From contig JAGTQN010000045.1 in NCBI GenBank assembly GCA_018396395.1, forward strand, positions 1-12,808: a DNA stretch of 12,808 nucleotides, written 5' to 3'. A program made the position numbers and the translations under genes. This document shows positions 1 to 6,884 of the stretch, in pieces. Source of the stretch: Candidatus Bathyarchaeota archaeon. GTDB taxonomy: Archaea > Thermoproteota > CALKCG01 > B24 > JAGTQN01. How positions within the stretch are numbered: position 1 is the first letter of the stretch; each line of letters begins with the position of its first letter. Below the pieces are notes generated by a model, which saw only the letters and a program-made list of their open reading frames with translations, was not told the origin of the DNA and searched no databases.

Positions 1-128
1 GTCCAGTCTGATTTATTCCCAATTATAGGGTGATAGAAAAGAATCATGAAAGGGAAAATTTCACATGAAGAGCCTTTTTCATGAAACCTTAACTTGATTG
101 AAGTCCCCTTTATTGACTTGGAGGGAAT

Positions 129-1760
129 ATGCCATCAGATGGAATCCTTTTTCAAAATGCAAAAGTGGTCGATGGATCTGGAAAACCTCGGTTCAGGGCA
201 GACGTGGCTATCGAGGGAAACCTCATCATAGGCATAGGAAAGGGTCTAAAAAATCCTGGAAGGGTCATCGATGCAGAGGGGTTGATTCTTTCCCCCGGAT
301 TCGTCAATATTCATGGGCATTCGGACAGCACCATCTTGATGAATCCTCGATCGGAAAGTCTCCTTATGCAGGGCGTTACGACGGAAGTTATAGGGAACTG
401 TGGCTTCGGCCTTGCTCCCTTACGGAAGGAGACGAAGGATCTCGTAATAGAAAATTTCCCCTTTCCTCTTGAAAGCCTGAAGATCTTCTGGAATAGCTTC
501 GGAGAATATTTGAAGGCCATAGAGGACGCGCGTCCTTCTTTAAATGTCGCATCCCTTGTAGGCCACGGAACCATAAGGTTGGCTGTTATGGGAATGGATG
601 CCAGAAGGCCTACGAAAAGCGAGCTTGAGGAAATGAAGGCCCTTACAGCCGAAGCCATGGAAGATGGAGCCATTGGTTTATCCTCAGGCCTTGCCTATCC
701 TCCTGGCTTCTTCGCCGATACTGAAGAACTCGTCGAGCTCTGCAAGGTAGTTGGGGGTTATGGGGGATTCTATGCCACCCATATACGGGGAGAAAGAGAC
801 GGAGACTTCATGAAGGCTTTAAAGGAAGCCCTTGAGATAGGCGAAAGGTCTGGAACGCCGGTCCAAATTTCCCATATTGAAACTCACTACCCATCCTTCG
901 GGAGGCAAAGGGATGCCCTGCGGCTTCTTGAGGAAGCGAGGCGCAGAGGCTTGGATGTGACGTGCGATGTTCCGCCTTATCTCTACGCCTATACGACCCT
1001 GTACTCCCTTCTCCCCGAATGGATGCATGAAGGAGGCCCTGCTGTCCTCCTAAGGCGCCTAAAAGACCCGGATCTTCGGAAAAGGGCGATTATAGAAATC
1101 GATACATTCCCTGCCAAAACGTCTGCCAGGGCGATGGCAAAGGATGGAAAATGGGATAGGATCCTTCTCTCTTCATGCCCTAAAAGAACTGATCTTGAGG
1201 GGAAAAGCCTTCTTGAAGTCTCCAGCCTCATGGGAAGGAAGCCTCTAGAAGCAGTCCTCGACCTTCTGGGCTTAGGGCCTCCCTTTCCAACGATAATGAT
1301 GGAGGTCCATTCCGAAGAGGATATAAGAGAAGTCCTTAGGCATGAAACTTCTATGGTTGAGACGGACTTCTACTCCGGTCCTGTAGGCATAGGAAAAGCC
1401 CATCCTCGAGGCTATGGAACTTTTCCCATGGTTTTTAGGAAGTATGTGAGGGGTGAAACGAGGCTTGAGATGCCCCAGGAAAAGGGGGAAAGGCTCCTTA
1501 GCCTAGAGGAAGCCATAAGAAAGATGACTTCCCTTCCTATGCAAAGGCTTGGAATCTGGGATAGGGGCATTGTAAGGAAGGGAATGAGGGCTGATATAAC
1601 GATCTTTGACCCAAAAAAGATTATGGACAAGGCTACTTACGAGGATCCGGAAGCCTATCCACAGGGCGTAGAGTACGTCCTCGTGAACGGCCAAATGGTT
1701 GTTGAGGAAGGGACCTTCACAGGTATCAGGCCCGGCACCGTAATTCGAGGGGGAAGATAA
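129..1760 (+). CDS. N-acyl-D-amino-acid deacylase (D-aminoacylase), amidohydrolase superfamily
   Basis: The predicted enzyme hydrolyses N-acyl-D-amino acids to D-amino acid plus carboxylate, probably in the cytoplasm because no signal peptide is visible. The 543 residues are of normal family length. The metal-binding start of the TIM barrel is seen as NIHGHSD (H62, H64). EVIGNCGFGLAP follows, with C91 at the position of the family's metal-ligand cysteine. Further probable ligands are H218 (ATHIRGE) and H249 (QISHIE). The catalytic aspartate is probably D413 (ETDFYSG), followed by the typical HPRGYGTFP block (425-433). The C-terminal beta-sandwich ends in FTGIRPGTVIRGG. The ATG start has a GGAGGG ribosome site at 120-125. 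The amidase gene lies 114 bases downstream on the same strand, so the pair may be co-expressed. The broader D-aminoacylase/dihydroorotase-like family is certain; the exact acyl group and amino acid are not readable. Confidence 0.9.
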   Translation: MPSDGILFQNAKVVDGSGKPRFRADVAIEGNLIIGIGKGLKNPGRVIDAEGLILSPGFVNIHGHSDSTILMNPRSESLLMQGVTTEVIGNCGFGLAPLRKETKDLVIENFPFPLESLKIFWNSFGEYLKAIEDARPSLNVASLVGHGTIRLAVMGMDARRPTKSELEEMKALTAEAMEDGAIGLSSGLAYPPGFFADTEELVELCKVVGGYGGFYATHIRGERDGDFMKALKEALEIGERSGTPVQISHIETHYPSFGRQRDALRLLEEARRRGLDVTCDVPPYLYAYTTLYSLLPEWMHEGGPAVLLRRLKDPDLRKRAIIEIDTFPAKTSARAMAKDGKWDRILLSSCPKRTDLEGKSLLEVSSLMGRKPLEAVLDLLGLGPPFPTIMMEVHSEEDIREVLRHETSMVETDFYSGPVGIGKAHPRGYGTFPMVFRKYVRGETRLEMPQEKGERLLSLEEAIRKMTSLPMQRLGIWDRGIVRKGMRADITIFDPKKIMDKATYEDPEAYPQGVEYVLVNGQMVVEEGTFTGIRPGTVIRGGR

Positions 1761-1771
1761 GCGAAAGGTCC

Positions 1772-1795
1772 TTTGAATTTGAATTTGAATTTAAT
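1772..1795. repeat. Hexanucleotide tandem repeat, unit TTTGAA
   Basis: Three perfect TTTGAA copies (1772-1789) are followed by a degenerate TTTAAT. The array begins 11 bases after the stop codon of the deacylase gene, in non-coding DNA. It is one of three 6-bp-period arrays in the window; the others are at 8254-8301 and 12450-12478. Confidence 0.75.
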
Positions 1796-1874
1796 TTGCC
1801 AGAAAGTTTTGAAGGCATTGTTGCAAAAAGGGTTAAGGATGAGATTGGCTTGATAATTAAAGGAGGTTTTCATC

Positions 1875-2804
1875 ATGAAGCGTTTGGGAAAAGAGAGGCT
1901 ACATTTTACGATAGGGCCCTTCAATGAGCCAGTATTAAGGGTAAAGCCAGGGGAGACCTTGATTGTCGAAACGGAAGATGCCTTCATAGGAATGATTAGA
2001 AAGCCAGGAGATTGGAAAGACAATTCGAGGATTCCATGGGGAAATCCAGTAAGTGGTCCTATATACATTGAAGGTGCTGAGAAGGGAGATACACTCATCG
2101 TAGACGTGAAGGAGATCAAGCCCCTTATTGGGCAAGGGGCTACCCGTGTTGCTTCTTTGGCAATCCTGAGTGGAGTTGTACCCTTGGAGCGTTTTCTGAA
2201 GACAGAAATTCCTCGAAAGGTTTGGATATGCCCAATAAAAAATGGGCTTATCTACTGGAGGGAAGATCTACCTTTACCCTATAGGCCCATGATAGGCACC
2301 ATAGGAACGGCTCCCGAAAAACAAGCCATTTCCACGGGCCTAGCAGGTGCCCATGGAGGAAACCTTGACCTGCCCGACATTTGTCCAGGAAACAGGCTTT
2401 TCCTTCCAGTCTTCGTTGAGGGAGCCTTACTTCACATCGGCGATGTCCATGCCCTTCAAGGGGATGGAGAGCTTTGCGGTACGGCCATCGAGATGCCGGC
2501 CGAGATTACCCTAACCATCGACCTGATAAAAGGGAAAGCGATTGGATGGCCAAGGATTGAGTCAGAAAAATATATAATGGCAGTAGGCGTAGGAAAACCC
2601 TTAGAGGACGCCATAAGGATTGCCTTCTCCCAGCTCATCTTCTGGCTTGAGGAAGAATACGGCTTTGATACCCTTGACGCCTATAATCTATGCACCCATG
2701 TAGGGGAAATTGGAATAGGCTACTATCTTCAATCCTCCGTTGTCGCCAGGTTTCCGAAGGATTACCTCCCTAAGAAGAGAGGCAATCAAATTTATTGTAT
2801 TTAA
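1875..2804 (+). CDS. Acetamidase/formamidase (FmdA/AmdA family)
   Basis: This protein should hydrolyse a short amide such as formamide or acetamide to the carboxylate and ammonia. The 309-residue length suits the FmdA_AmdA family. Family blocks in order are the beta-rich N-terminus with YIEGAEKGDTLIVDV (64-78), PMIGTIGTAP (138-147), GAHGGNLD (158-165), GDVHALQGDGELCGTAIE (189-206), and a C-terminal helical part with CTHVGEIGIG (273-282). H160 and H192 with nearby acids are the likely metal and active-site residues. The start is secure: a strong AGGAGG site lies at 1861-1866, eight bases before the ATG. It follows the D-aminoacylase gene on the same strand. One reading is that the pair recovers nitrogen and carbon from N-acyl or N-formyl compounds, but this is inference. 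The substrate is not determined. Confidence 0.9.
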   Translation: MKRLGKERLHFTIGPFNEPVLRVKPGETLIVETEDAFIGMIRKPGDWKDNSRIPWGNPVSGPIYIEGAEKGDTLIVDVKEIKPLIGQGATRVASLAILSGVVPLERFLKTEIPRKVWICPIKNGLIYWREDLPLPYRPMIGTIGTAPEKQAISTGLAGAHGGNLDLPDICPGNRLFLPVFVEGALLHIGDVHALQGDGELCGTAIEMPAEITLTIDLIKGKAIGWPRIESEKYIMAVGVGKPLEDAIRIAFSQLIFWLEEEYGFDTLDAYNLCTHVGEIGIGYYLQSSVVARFPKDYLPKKRGNQIYCI

Positions 2805-2860
2805 GGGAATTCCTTTTCCCTAGGTTTCCTTGGCTCCGATAAACAATACAATACAATAAA
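2791..2860. terminator. Convergent intergenic region with nested inverted repeats
   Basis: Between the amidase stop and the ligase stop lies a perfect 11-bp inverted repeat (TTTATTGTATT at 2791-2801 and its complement at 2850-2860). Inside it is a shorter hairpin, AGGGAA/TTCCCT (2804-2809 and 2816-2821), with pyrimidine-rich sequence beside it. The two genes converge here, so a bidirectional termination role is plausible. Archaeal termination depends mainly on T-rich tracts, so this is only a candidate. Confidence 0.4.
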
Positions 2861-2872
2861 ATTAAACCTGCT

Positions 2873-4459
2873 CTACCTCAGACGGCCCTTATGCTCGAAC
2901 TGAGCTTCGTAGAGCCTTCGAACCGTTTCCAAAGTATCGACATCTCTTGGAGACTTGTCATCCCTTATCCTCACTATTCTGGCAAACCTAAGGGCATAAC
3001 CAGACCTGTATCGAGGGCTCCTTTGGATTTCGTTAAAGGCAACTTCTACAACCACTTCAGGCTTCACCGCGACCGTATGCTCCGTCTCTGAAACCTTTAG
3101 GCTCAAAAGCCTCTTCGTCATCTCCTCGAATTCCTCATCCTTAAGCCCTTTAAACGTCTTCCCTACGAGTTCATAGCATCCTGAAACTTGATCGAAGGCA
3201 GCCAAATAATAGTCACTTAGCCAGCCTCGACGCCTTCCATAGCCCCAATCTGCGGCTACGATAACGAGGTCCAGACGATGGAAAGGCTTGATCTTGAACC
3301 AATACTTGCTTCTTTTTCCAGGGTAATAGGGGCTTGATAGGGCCTTGGCCATAAGCCCTTCGTGGCCAGCCTCGATGGCTTCCTTTAGAAAGGCCATGGC
3401 CTCCTCTGGATCTGAAGTTATCAGGCGCTTTGCCAAGTACTTCTCTGGGCATATCTTCCGAAGAAGGTTCCAACGCTCTTCATAGGCTTCATCGATAAGG
3501 CTCTTTTCACCGAGACGTAGGATATCGAAGAGGTAAAGCCTCAAAGGTATCTCAGAAGCCTTCTCCTCCACTTCCTTAACCCTTCTGAACCTTCGCATTA
3601 AGTCCTGAAAGGGTAGAGGCTTTGATGACGAGTCCATAGCCACCGCTTCCCCTTCTACGATGTACTCATTCGCCGAAATTTCATTAAGGGCTATCTCAAC
3701 GATTTCGGGAAGGCTTTCCGTTACATCGCTCAGCCTCCGGCTGAAGACCCTCACTTTTGAACCCTTTCTATGGATCTGGATGCGGGCCCCGTCAAACTTG
3801 TATTCGAAGGCCGTTATACCCCCATGCTCCGATAGAGCTTCACTTATATCGTAGGACATTTCGGCGAGCATAGGCTTAATCGGTCGAAACAGCTCTAGGC
3901 CTATCTTCGAAAGGCCTACAGCTCCATCTGATAGGGCAATGGTAGCGATCTTACCTAGATCTCCTGTGAAGGTGTAGGCCCTATGCACGAGTTCTTCTGG
4001 AACCCCTGAAGCCTTAGCTATGGCATCGAGCATAATTCCCTCGTTAACGCCATGCTGCATTTCACCGAAGATATTCTTGAGAATCCATTTTCTTTCGAGC
4101 TCCGTCGATTGGGCAAGAAGTCCTTCCAAGAGGGCCTTCTTTCTTCCCTGGGAGCCCGGTCCCTTGACATCGGCTATCCTTTCGAAGACTTCCCTTACGG
4201 CCTTTATAGTCAGAGGAGCCTCGATAAGTCTTCCCTGCCTTCTAGCCTTCAAAGCCGATGAAACGATGGTGTAGCCAAGTTCTAGGGGCTTTGAATCGGC
4301 CTCAGGGAATATCCAACCAATGATGAGGGGGACGGCAAGGGCAACCTCATCTGGGCTTAAGGATCGAAGAAAATTGCCTATCATGGCTACCTTCTCATTC
4401 CTTTTTGTAGTCGCTTCAAGGGCCTCGCAAAGTTTTGCAAGGCTCAAGAAGGGTTCCAA
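2873..4459 (-). CDS. lig: ATP-dependent DNA ligase (archaeal type)
   Basis: This enzyme seals nicks in duplex DNA during replication and repair, using ATP. The 528 residues contain an N-terminal helical DNA-binding domain (about 1-200), the nucleotidyltransferase core (about 200-400) and a C-terminal OB fold. Motif I is EYKFDGARIQIH with the adenylated lysine at K221. YIVEGEAVA (266-274) carries the motif III-region acid. LYLFDIL lies at 308-314. Motif IV is EGLMAK (367-372), and motif V is KYWFKIKP (385-392). The start codon is TTG, supported by a GGAGGT ribosome site at 4465-4470, five bases upstream. The gene lies 64 bases downstream of the threonine aldolase gene on the same strand and could share its transcript. 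Length and motifs look intact. I see no PIP-like motif that I would defend. Confidence 0.96.
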   Translation of the reverse strand: MEPFLSLAKLCEALEATTKRNEKVAMIGNFLRSLSPDEVALAVPLIIGWIFPEADSKPLELGYTIVSSALKARRQGRLIEAPLTIKAVREVFERIADVKGPGSQGRKKALLEGLLAQSTELERKWILKNIFGEMQHGVNEGIMLDAIAKASGVPEELVHRAYTFTGDLGKIATIALSDGAVGLSKIGLELFRPIKPMLAEMSYDISEALSEHGGITAFEYKFDGARIQIHRKGSKVRVFSRRLSDVTESLPEIVEIALNEISANEYIVEGEAVAMDSSSKPLPFQDLMRRFRRVKEVEEKASEIPLRLYLFDILRLGEKSLIDEAYEERWNLLRKICPEKYLAKRLITSDPEEAMAFLKEAIEAGHEGLMAKALSSPYYPGKRSKYWFKIKPFHRLDLVIVAADWGYGRRRGWLSDYYLAAFDQVSGCYELVGKTFKGLKDEEFEEMTKRLLSLKVSETEHTVAVKPEVVVEVAFNEIQRSPRYRSGYALRFARIVRIRDDKSPRDVDTLETVRRLYEAQFEHKGRLR

Positions 4460-4464
4460 GCCTT

Positions 4465-4470
4465 ACCTCC
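4465..4470 (-). promoter_or_regulatory. Shine-Dalgarno site fixing the TTG start of DNA ligase
   Basis: On the minus strand GGAGGT is followed by five bases and then TTG. No ATG is equally well placed, so this site supports the TTG start. Confidence 0.7.
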
Positions 4471-4523
4471 ATCTTCCATATTCAATCGAAGAATGAGAGA
4501 CTTCGAAGACGGAGAAAAGAGTT

Positions 4524-5573
4524 TTAGGATCGTCGTTTCGAAGGTCCTTTGAGGAGGACTTCTTCACAGACTTCTAAAGCATAGTCGATGTCATCCTTCG
4601 TTATACCCATATGCGTAACCATCCGAATTCTTCTACCGAAGGCTAGGGCCTTCACTCCTTTGCCGTTTATCGCTTCCAAGAATTCCTGGGGCTTTAGATC
4701 GACTTTCTCCAGTTCAAAGAAGACGATATTTGTCTGAACCCTTTTCAAGTCTATCGATATGCCAGGAATCTTCGAAAGGCCTATGGCTAGTCGCCTGGCG
4801 TTTTCATGATCCTCCTCAAGCCTTCCGACCATCTTTTCAAGGGCGATGATCCCAGGAGCTGCAAGAACTCCGGCCTTCCTCATACCCCCGCCTAGAATTT
4901 TTCTCATCCTCCTTGCCTTTTCTATGAATTCTTCATTCCCCACAACCAAGGATCCTGCTGGACAGCAAAGTCCCTTTGAGAGGCAGAACATGACCGAATC
5001 GACTGGCTTTGCAAGCTCTCTAACGTCTGTTCTTAAGGCTACGGAGGCATTGAAAATACGGGCTCCATCCATATGGACAGCCAAGCCATGATCCTTGGCC
5101 AGATCACCGATGGCTTTTATGCTTTCTTGAGGCCAGCATATTCCTCCAGCGAGGTTATGGGTATTTTCTATGCAAATCAAGCTCGTCCTCGGTTGGTGAA
5201 TGTCAGGGGGCCTTATGGCTTCTTCTACATCCCTTGGGTCGAGGATTCCTAGCCTTCCTGGAATAAGCCTCGGCACAAGGCCTGCGATGGAACAAAGACC
5301 TCCAACTTCAAAGTGGTATATATGAGCATCCATTTCGAGGATCACTTCATCCCCTCGCCTCGAATGGACCATGAGGGATACAAGGTTTCCCTGGGTCCCA
5401 CTCGTTACAAGAAGGGCAGCCTCCTTTCCAAGCTTTTTGGCTGCCAGTTCCTCAAGGGCATTCACCGTAGGATCCTCTCCGAAGTTGTCATCCCCAAGCT
5501 TCGCATGGCGTATAGCCTCAAGCATTTCTTCAGTAGGGAGCGTGACCGTATCGCTCCTAAGGTCCACTATCAA
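4524..5573 (-). CDS. ltaE: Low-specificity L-threonine aldolase (PLP-dependent)
   Basis: The enzyme cleaves L-threonine or L-allo-threonine to glycine and acetaldehyde. It is a fold-type I PLP enzyme and acts in the cytoplasm. The 349 residues match family length. The N-terminus VDLRSDTVTLPTEEML is characteristic. SGTQGNL (58-64) is the phosphate-binding region, H84 (DAHIYHFE) is the likely ring-stacking histidine, HMDGAR (167-172) holds the PLP-contacting aspartate D169, and K200 (FCLSKGL) is the Schiff-base lysine. LGGGMRKAG (227-235) is another family signature. The start is TTG. An in-frame TGA two codons upstream rules out a longer form, and a weak AAGGG lies about seven bases before it. 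DNA ligase follows 64 bases downstream on the same strand, a pairing with no obvious functional link. The beta-eliminating lyase family is certain; the stereospecificity is not readable. Confidence 0.95.
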   Translation of the reverse strand: MIVDLRSDTVTLPTEEMLEAIRHAKLGDDNFGEDPTVNALEELAAKKLGKEAALLVTSGTQGNLVSLMVHSRRGDEVILEMDAHIYHFEVGGLCSIAGLVPRLIPGRLGILDPRDVEEAIRPPDIHQPRTSLICIENTHNLAGGICWPQESIKAIGDLAKDHGLAVHMDGARIFNASVALRTDVRELAKPVDSVMFCLSKGLCCPAGSLVVGNEEFIEKARRMRKILGGGMRKAGVLAAPGIIALEKMVGRLEEDHENARRLAIGLSKIPGISIDLKRVQTNIVFFELEKVDLKPQEFLEAINGKGVKALAFGRRIRMVTHMGITKDDIDYALEVCEEVLLKGPSKRRS

Positions 5574-5717
5574 TTCTCAACCCTTCCATTCAAGGGGATA
5601 GAATATGGAACCTTCTCGCATTCGCTTTTCTAAAAAGCTTTCTAATCGGGGCGTAAATTCTGGCAATGGATAGGCCTTTGGGATCGTAGGATAACTGCAT
5701 ATCAAGGAGGGGGATCA

Positions 5718-5883
5718 TAAAAAAATTGCTTTGTGGCTTAATTCTTTTTTCCTGATTTTTCCTCCGTCTCTGAACGGCAAAATGGGCGATTTAGGAAACT
5801 TTCGGAAACAGCTCCATGACTCGGAGACTGAAAACGCTCCCATTGCCTATAAACAATAATTAAGCCACAAAGCTAAAAAAATT
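5718..5883. mobile_element. MITE-like insertion: 16-bp terminal inverted repeats and 10-bp target duplication
   Basis: A perfect 16-bp inverted repeat, GCTTTGTGGCTTAATT at 5728-5743 and its exact complement at 5858-5873, bounds a 146-bp segment with no plausible gene. Immediately outside both ends is the same 10-base direct repeat, TAAAAAAATT, at 5718-5727 and 5874-5883. Perfect terminal repeats flanked by a perfect direct repeat are the hallmarks of a transposed, non-autonomous element. The interior has further short complementary blocks: CTCCG/CGGAG at 5762-5766 and 5822-5826, and an imperfect GGCAA..TGGG..CG pairing at 5776-5788 with 5835-5847. The right duplication runs straight into the TATA box of the tRNA gene. 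The parent transposase is not in the window. A-rich flanks make the duplication slightly less convincing than a mixed sequence would. Confidence 0.72.
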
Positions 5884-5889
5884 TATAAA
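5882..5889 (+). promoter_or_regulatory. TATA box of the tRNA-Tyr gene
   Basis: TTTATAAA with an A-rich stretch in front is centred about 26 bases before the first tRNA base, which is the expected archaeal box A spacing. Its first two bases are the last two of the MITE-like element's right target duplication. Confidence 0.75.
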
Positions 5890-5942
5890 AGGGCATACTT
5901 CCATTAATTGTCCCGCGGTAGCTCAGCCTGGAAGAGCTTCCG

Positions 5943-5966
5943 ATCCGGAATCAAACCGGAGAAGAT
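5943..5966 (+). other. tRNA-Tyr intron 1 (non-canonical position 30/31), bulge-helix-bulge
   Basis: The exon strand CTTC (5937-5940) pairs with GAAG (5961-5964) as the 4-bp central helix. The 5' bulge is CG|A (5941-5943) and the 3' bulge is AT|G (5965-5967), so cleavage after the second bulge base gives exactly this intron. The inner helix is TCCGG/CCGGA (5944-5948, 5956-5960), closing a 7-base loop. This is a nearly ideal site for the archaeal splicing endonuclease. Confidence 0.88.
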
Positions 5967-5973
5967 GCTGTAG

Positions 5974-6022
5974 ACTTCGCCAATTTCTTGGCGGAGCCAC
6001 CCAGCCTTCTAGGCTAACAGAA
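5974..6022 (+). other. tRNA-Tyr intron 2 (canonical position 37/38)
   Basis: The central helix is CTGT (5968-5971) with ACAG (6017-6020). The 5' bulge is AG|A (5972-5974) and the 3' bulge is AA|A (6021-6023). The intron body holds two hairpins instead of one continuous inner helix: a 9-bp stem (5975-5983 with 5988-5996, loop TTTC) and a 5-bp stem AGCCT/AGGCT (6003-6007, 6011-6015). Confidence 0.87.
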
Positions 6023-6091
6023 ACCGGAGCGTCCCCGGTTCAAATCCGGGCCGCGGGATATTTTCCTACGATCCTGCTGGGGAGATATCTT

Positions 6092-6099
6092 CTTATAAG
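6092..6099 (+). promoter_or_regulatory. TATA box for the bicupin gene (near-leaderless transcript)
   Basis: CTTATAAG is centred about 30 bases before the ATG at 6126. No Shine-Dalgarno sequence precedes that ATG, so the transcript probably starts at or a few bases before the start codon. The box sits inside the imperfect palindrome ATCTT..AAGAT (6087-6101). Confidence 0.55.
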
Positions 6100-6125
6100 A
6101 TGATTCGATAAGTTTTATTCTCGAT

Positions 6126-6884
6126 ATGATTATGTTTCCCATAGATGCCTATATAAGGAGCTGGAGACAAAGCCTCCCAACAAAAAGCCATGGAACCTTG
6201 GTCGAAAGAAGGATCTTCTCGAAGATAAACCCAGATAACCCAATGGAGCCAGGAGCCGTCATGCAACATGTCAAAGGCTTCTCAAGGGCTATCCTCGATG
6301 GAGGCGTATCGACAACCCCTACGGTTCACGAAACGGATCAGGAGGTCCTTTATGTCGTTAAGGGCGAGGGAAGGATCGAAACCGAAGAATCCGTGGAGAG
6401 AATCTGGGAAGGCTCAGGCATTCTTATCCCGCCGAAGGTTCGCCACACGATCGTGAATGAAGGCAAGGATCCCCTTGAGCTTCTTATCGTTATGGAGGAT
6501 GTGCCCCAAGAATCCCTTGATAAGGTTTCGAAGAAATCCATCATCCGAAACTATCATAGGCTTCCAGTGAGTGTAGGTGGGCATTGGTGCCATATAGTGA
6601 GGAAGCTTTTTGGAAGCGAAGATGGGCTCGCTACGCTTCATAGCGTTCTCGTGGTATCCATCGATGGTATGAACATCGGGGAACCGCATCCTCATGGGCC
6701 AGGAACAGATGAAGTCTGGTATCAACTTAAGGGGACAAGTCTTCTCTTTCTAGGAAGGGAGATAAGGAGACAACATCCGGGGGAGGCTTTCATGGTACCT
6801 CCTGATGGCAAGACTTCCCATTCCTCCATCAACGATACGGATGAAACCATGTGGTGGTTCTACTTTGCCCATTATGGAAAATGA
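6126..6884 (+). CDS. Two-domain cupin (bicupin) protein, substrate unknown
   Basis: Two cupin barrels are visible in 252 residues. The first (about 50-125) has the metal-ligand pattern HETDQEVLYVVKGEG with H68 and E73, a G-rich turn, and IPPKVRHTIVN supplying H107. The second (about 165-250) has EPHPHGPGTDEVWYQLKG with H188, H190 and E196, then VPPDGKTSHSSIN supplying H232. Both barrels keep the His/His/Glu/His set, so both could bind metal, unlike many bicupins in which one is dead. The family includes dioxygenases, isomerases, decarboxylases and storage proteins, and I cannot pick one. The ATG at 6126 was chosen because it fits the TATA box; no ribosome site is present. The gene stands alone between the tRNA and the Lrp-family gene. 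Confidence 0.85.
   Translation: MIMFPIDAYIRSWRQSLPTKSHGTLVERRIFSKINPDNPMEPGAVMQHVKGFSRAILDGGVSTTPTVHETDQEVLYVVKGEGRIETEESVERIWEGSGILIPPKVRHTIVNEGKDPLELLIVMEDVPQESLDKVSKKSIIRNYHRLPVSVGGHWCHIVRKLFGSEDGLATLHSVLVVSIDGMNIGEPHPHGPGTDEVWYQLKGTSLLFLGREIRRQHPGEAFMVPPDGKTSHSSINDTDETMWWFYFAHYGK

Larger units (their letters stand above)
5912..6058 (+). tRNA. tRNA-Tyr (GTA) with two introns
   Basis: Folding gives a complete 74-base tRNA once two introns are removed. The acceptor stem CCCGCGG (5912-5918) pairs with CCGCGGG (6051-6057), with discriminator A. The C1:G72 pair and A73 are typical of archaeal tRNA-Tyr. The D stem is GCTC/GAGC (5921-5924, 5934-5937), and the T arm is CCCGG-TTCAAAT-CCGGG. The anticodon GTA is at 5970-5972 in the loop CTGTAG|A. 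The anticodon stem TCCGG/CCGGA is assembled from three exons: 5939-5942 plus G5967, against 6024-6028. Intron 1 is 5943-5966 (24 bases, between positions 30 and 31). Intron 2 is 5974-6022 (49 bases, the canonical 37/38 site). CCA is not encoded. Confidence in identity is high because of the anticodon and the identity elements together. Confidence 0.93.

Noticed and set aside
98..472. Alternative frame overlapping the start of the deacylase gene
   Set aside because: It is rich in Arg, Lys and Ser with no domain, and it overlaps a strongly conserved coding region in another frame.
5624..5638. GCTTTT-CTA-AAAAGC hairpin upstream of threonine aldolase
   Set aside because: It is short and AT-rich; it could be a promoter-region coincidence and there is no supporting context for a regulator site.
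5744..5857. C/D box guide RNA inside the MITE-like element
   Set aside because: CTGA-like D boxes occur, but no adequate C box (RTGATGA) is correctly placed; insertion hallmarks explain the segment better.
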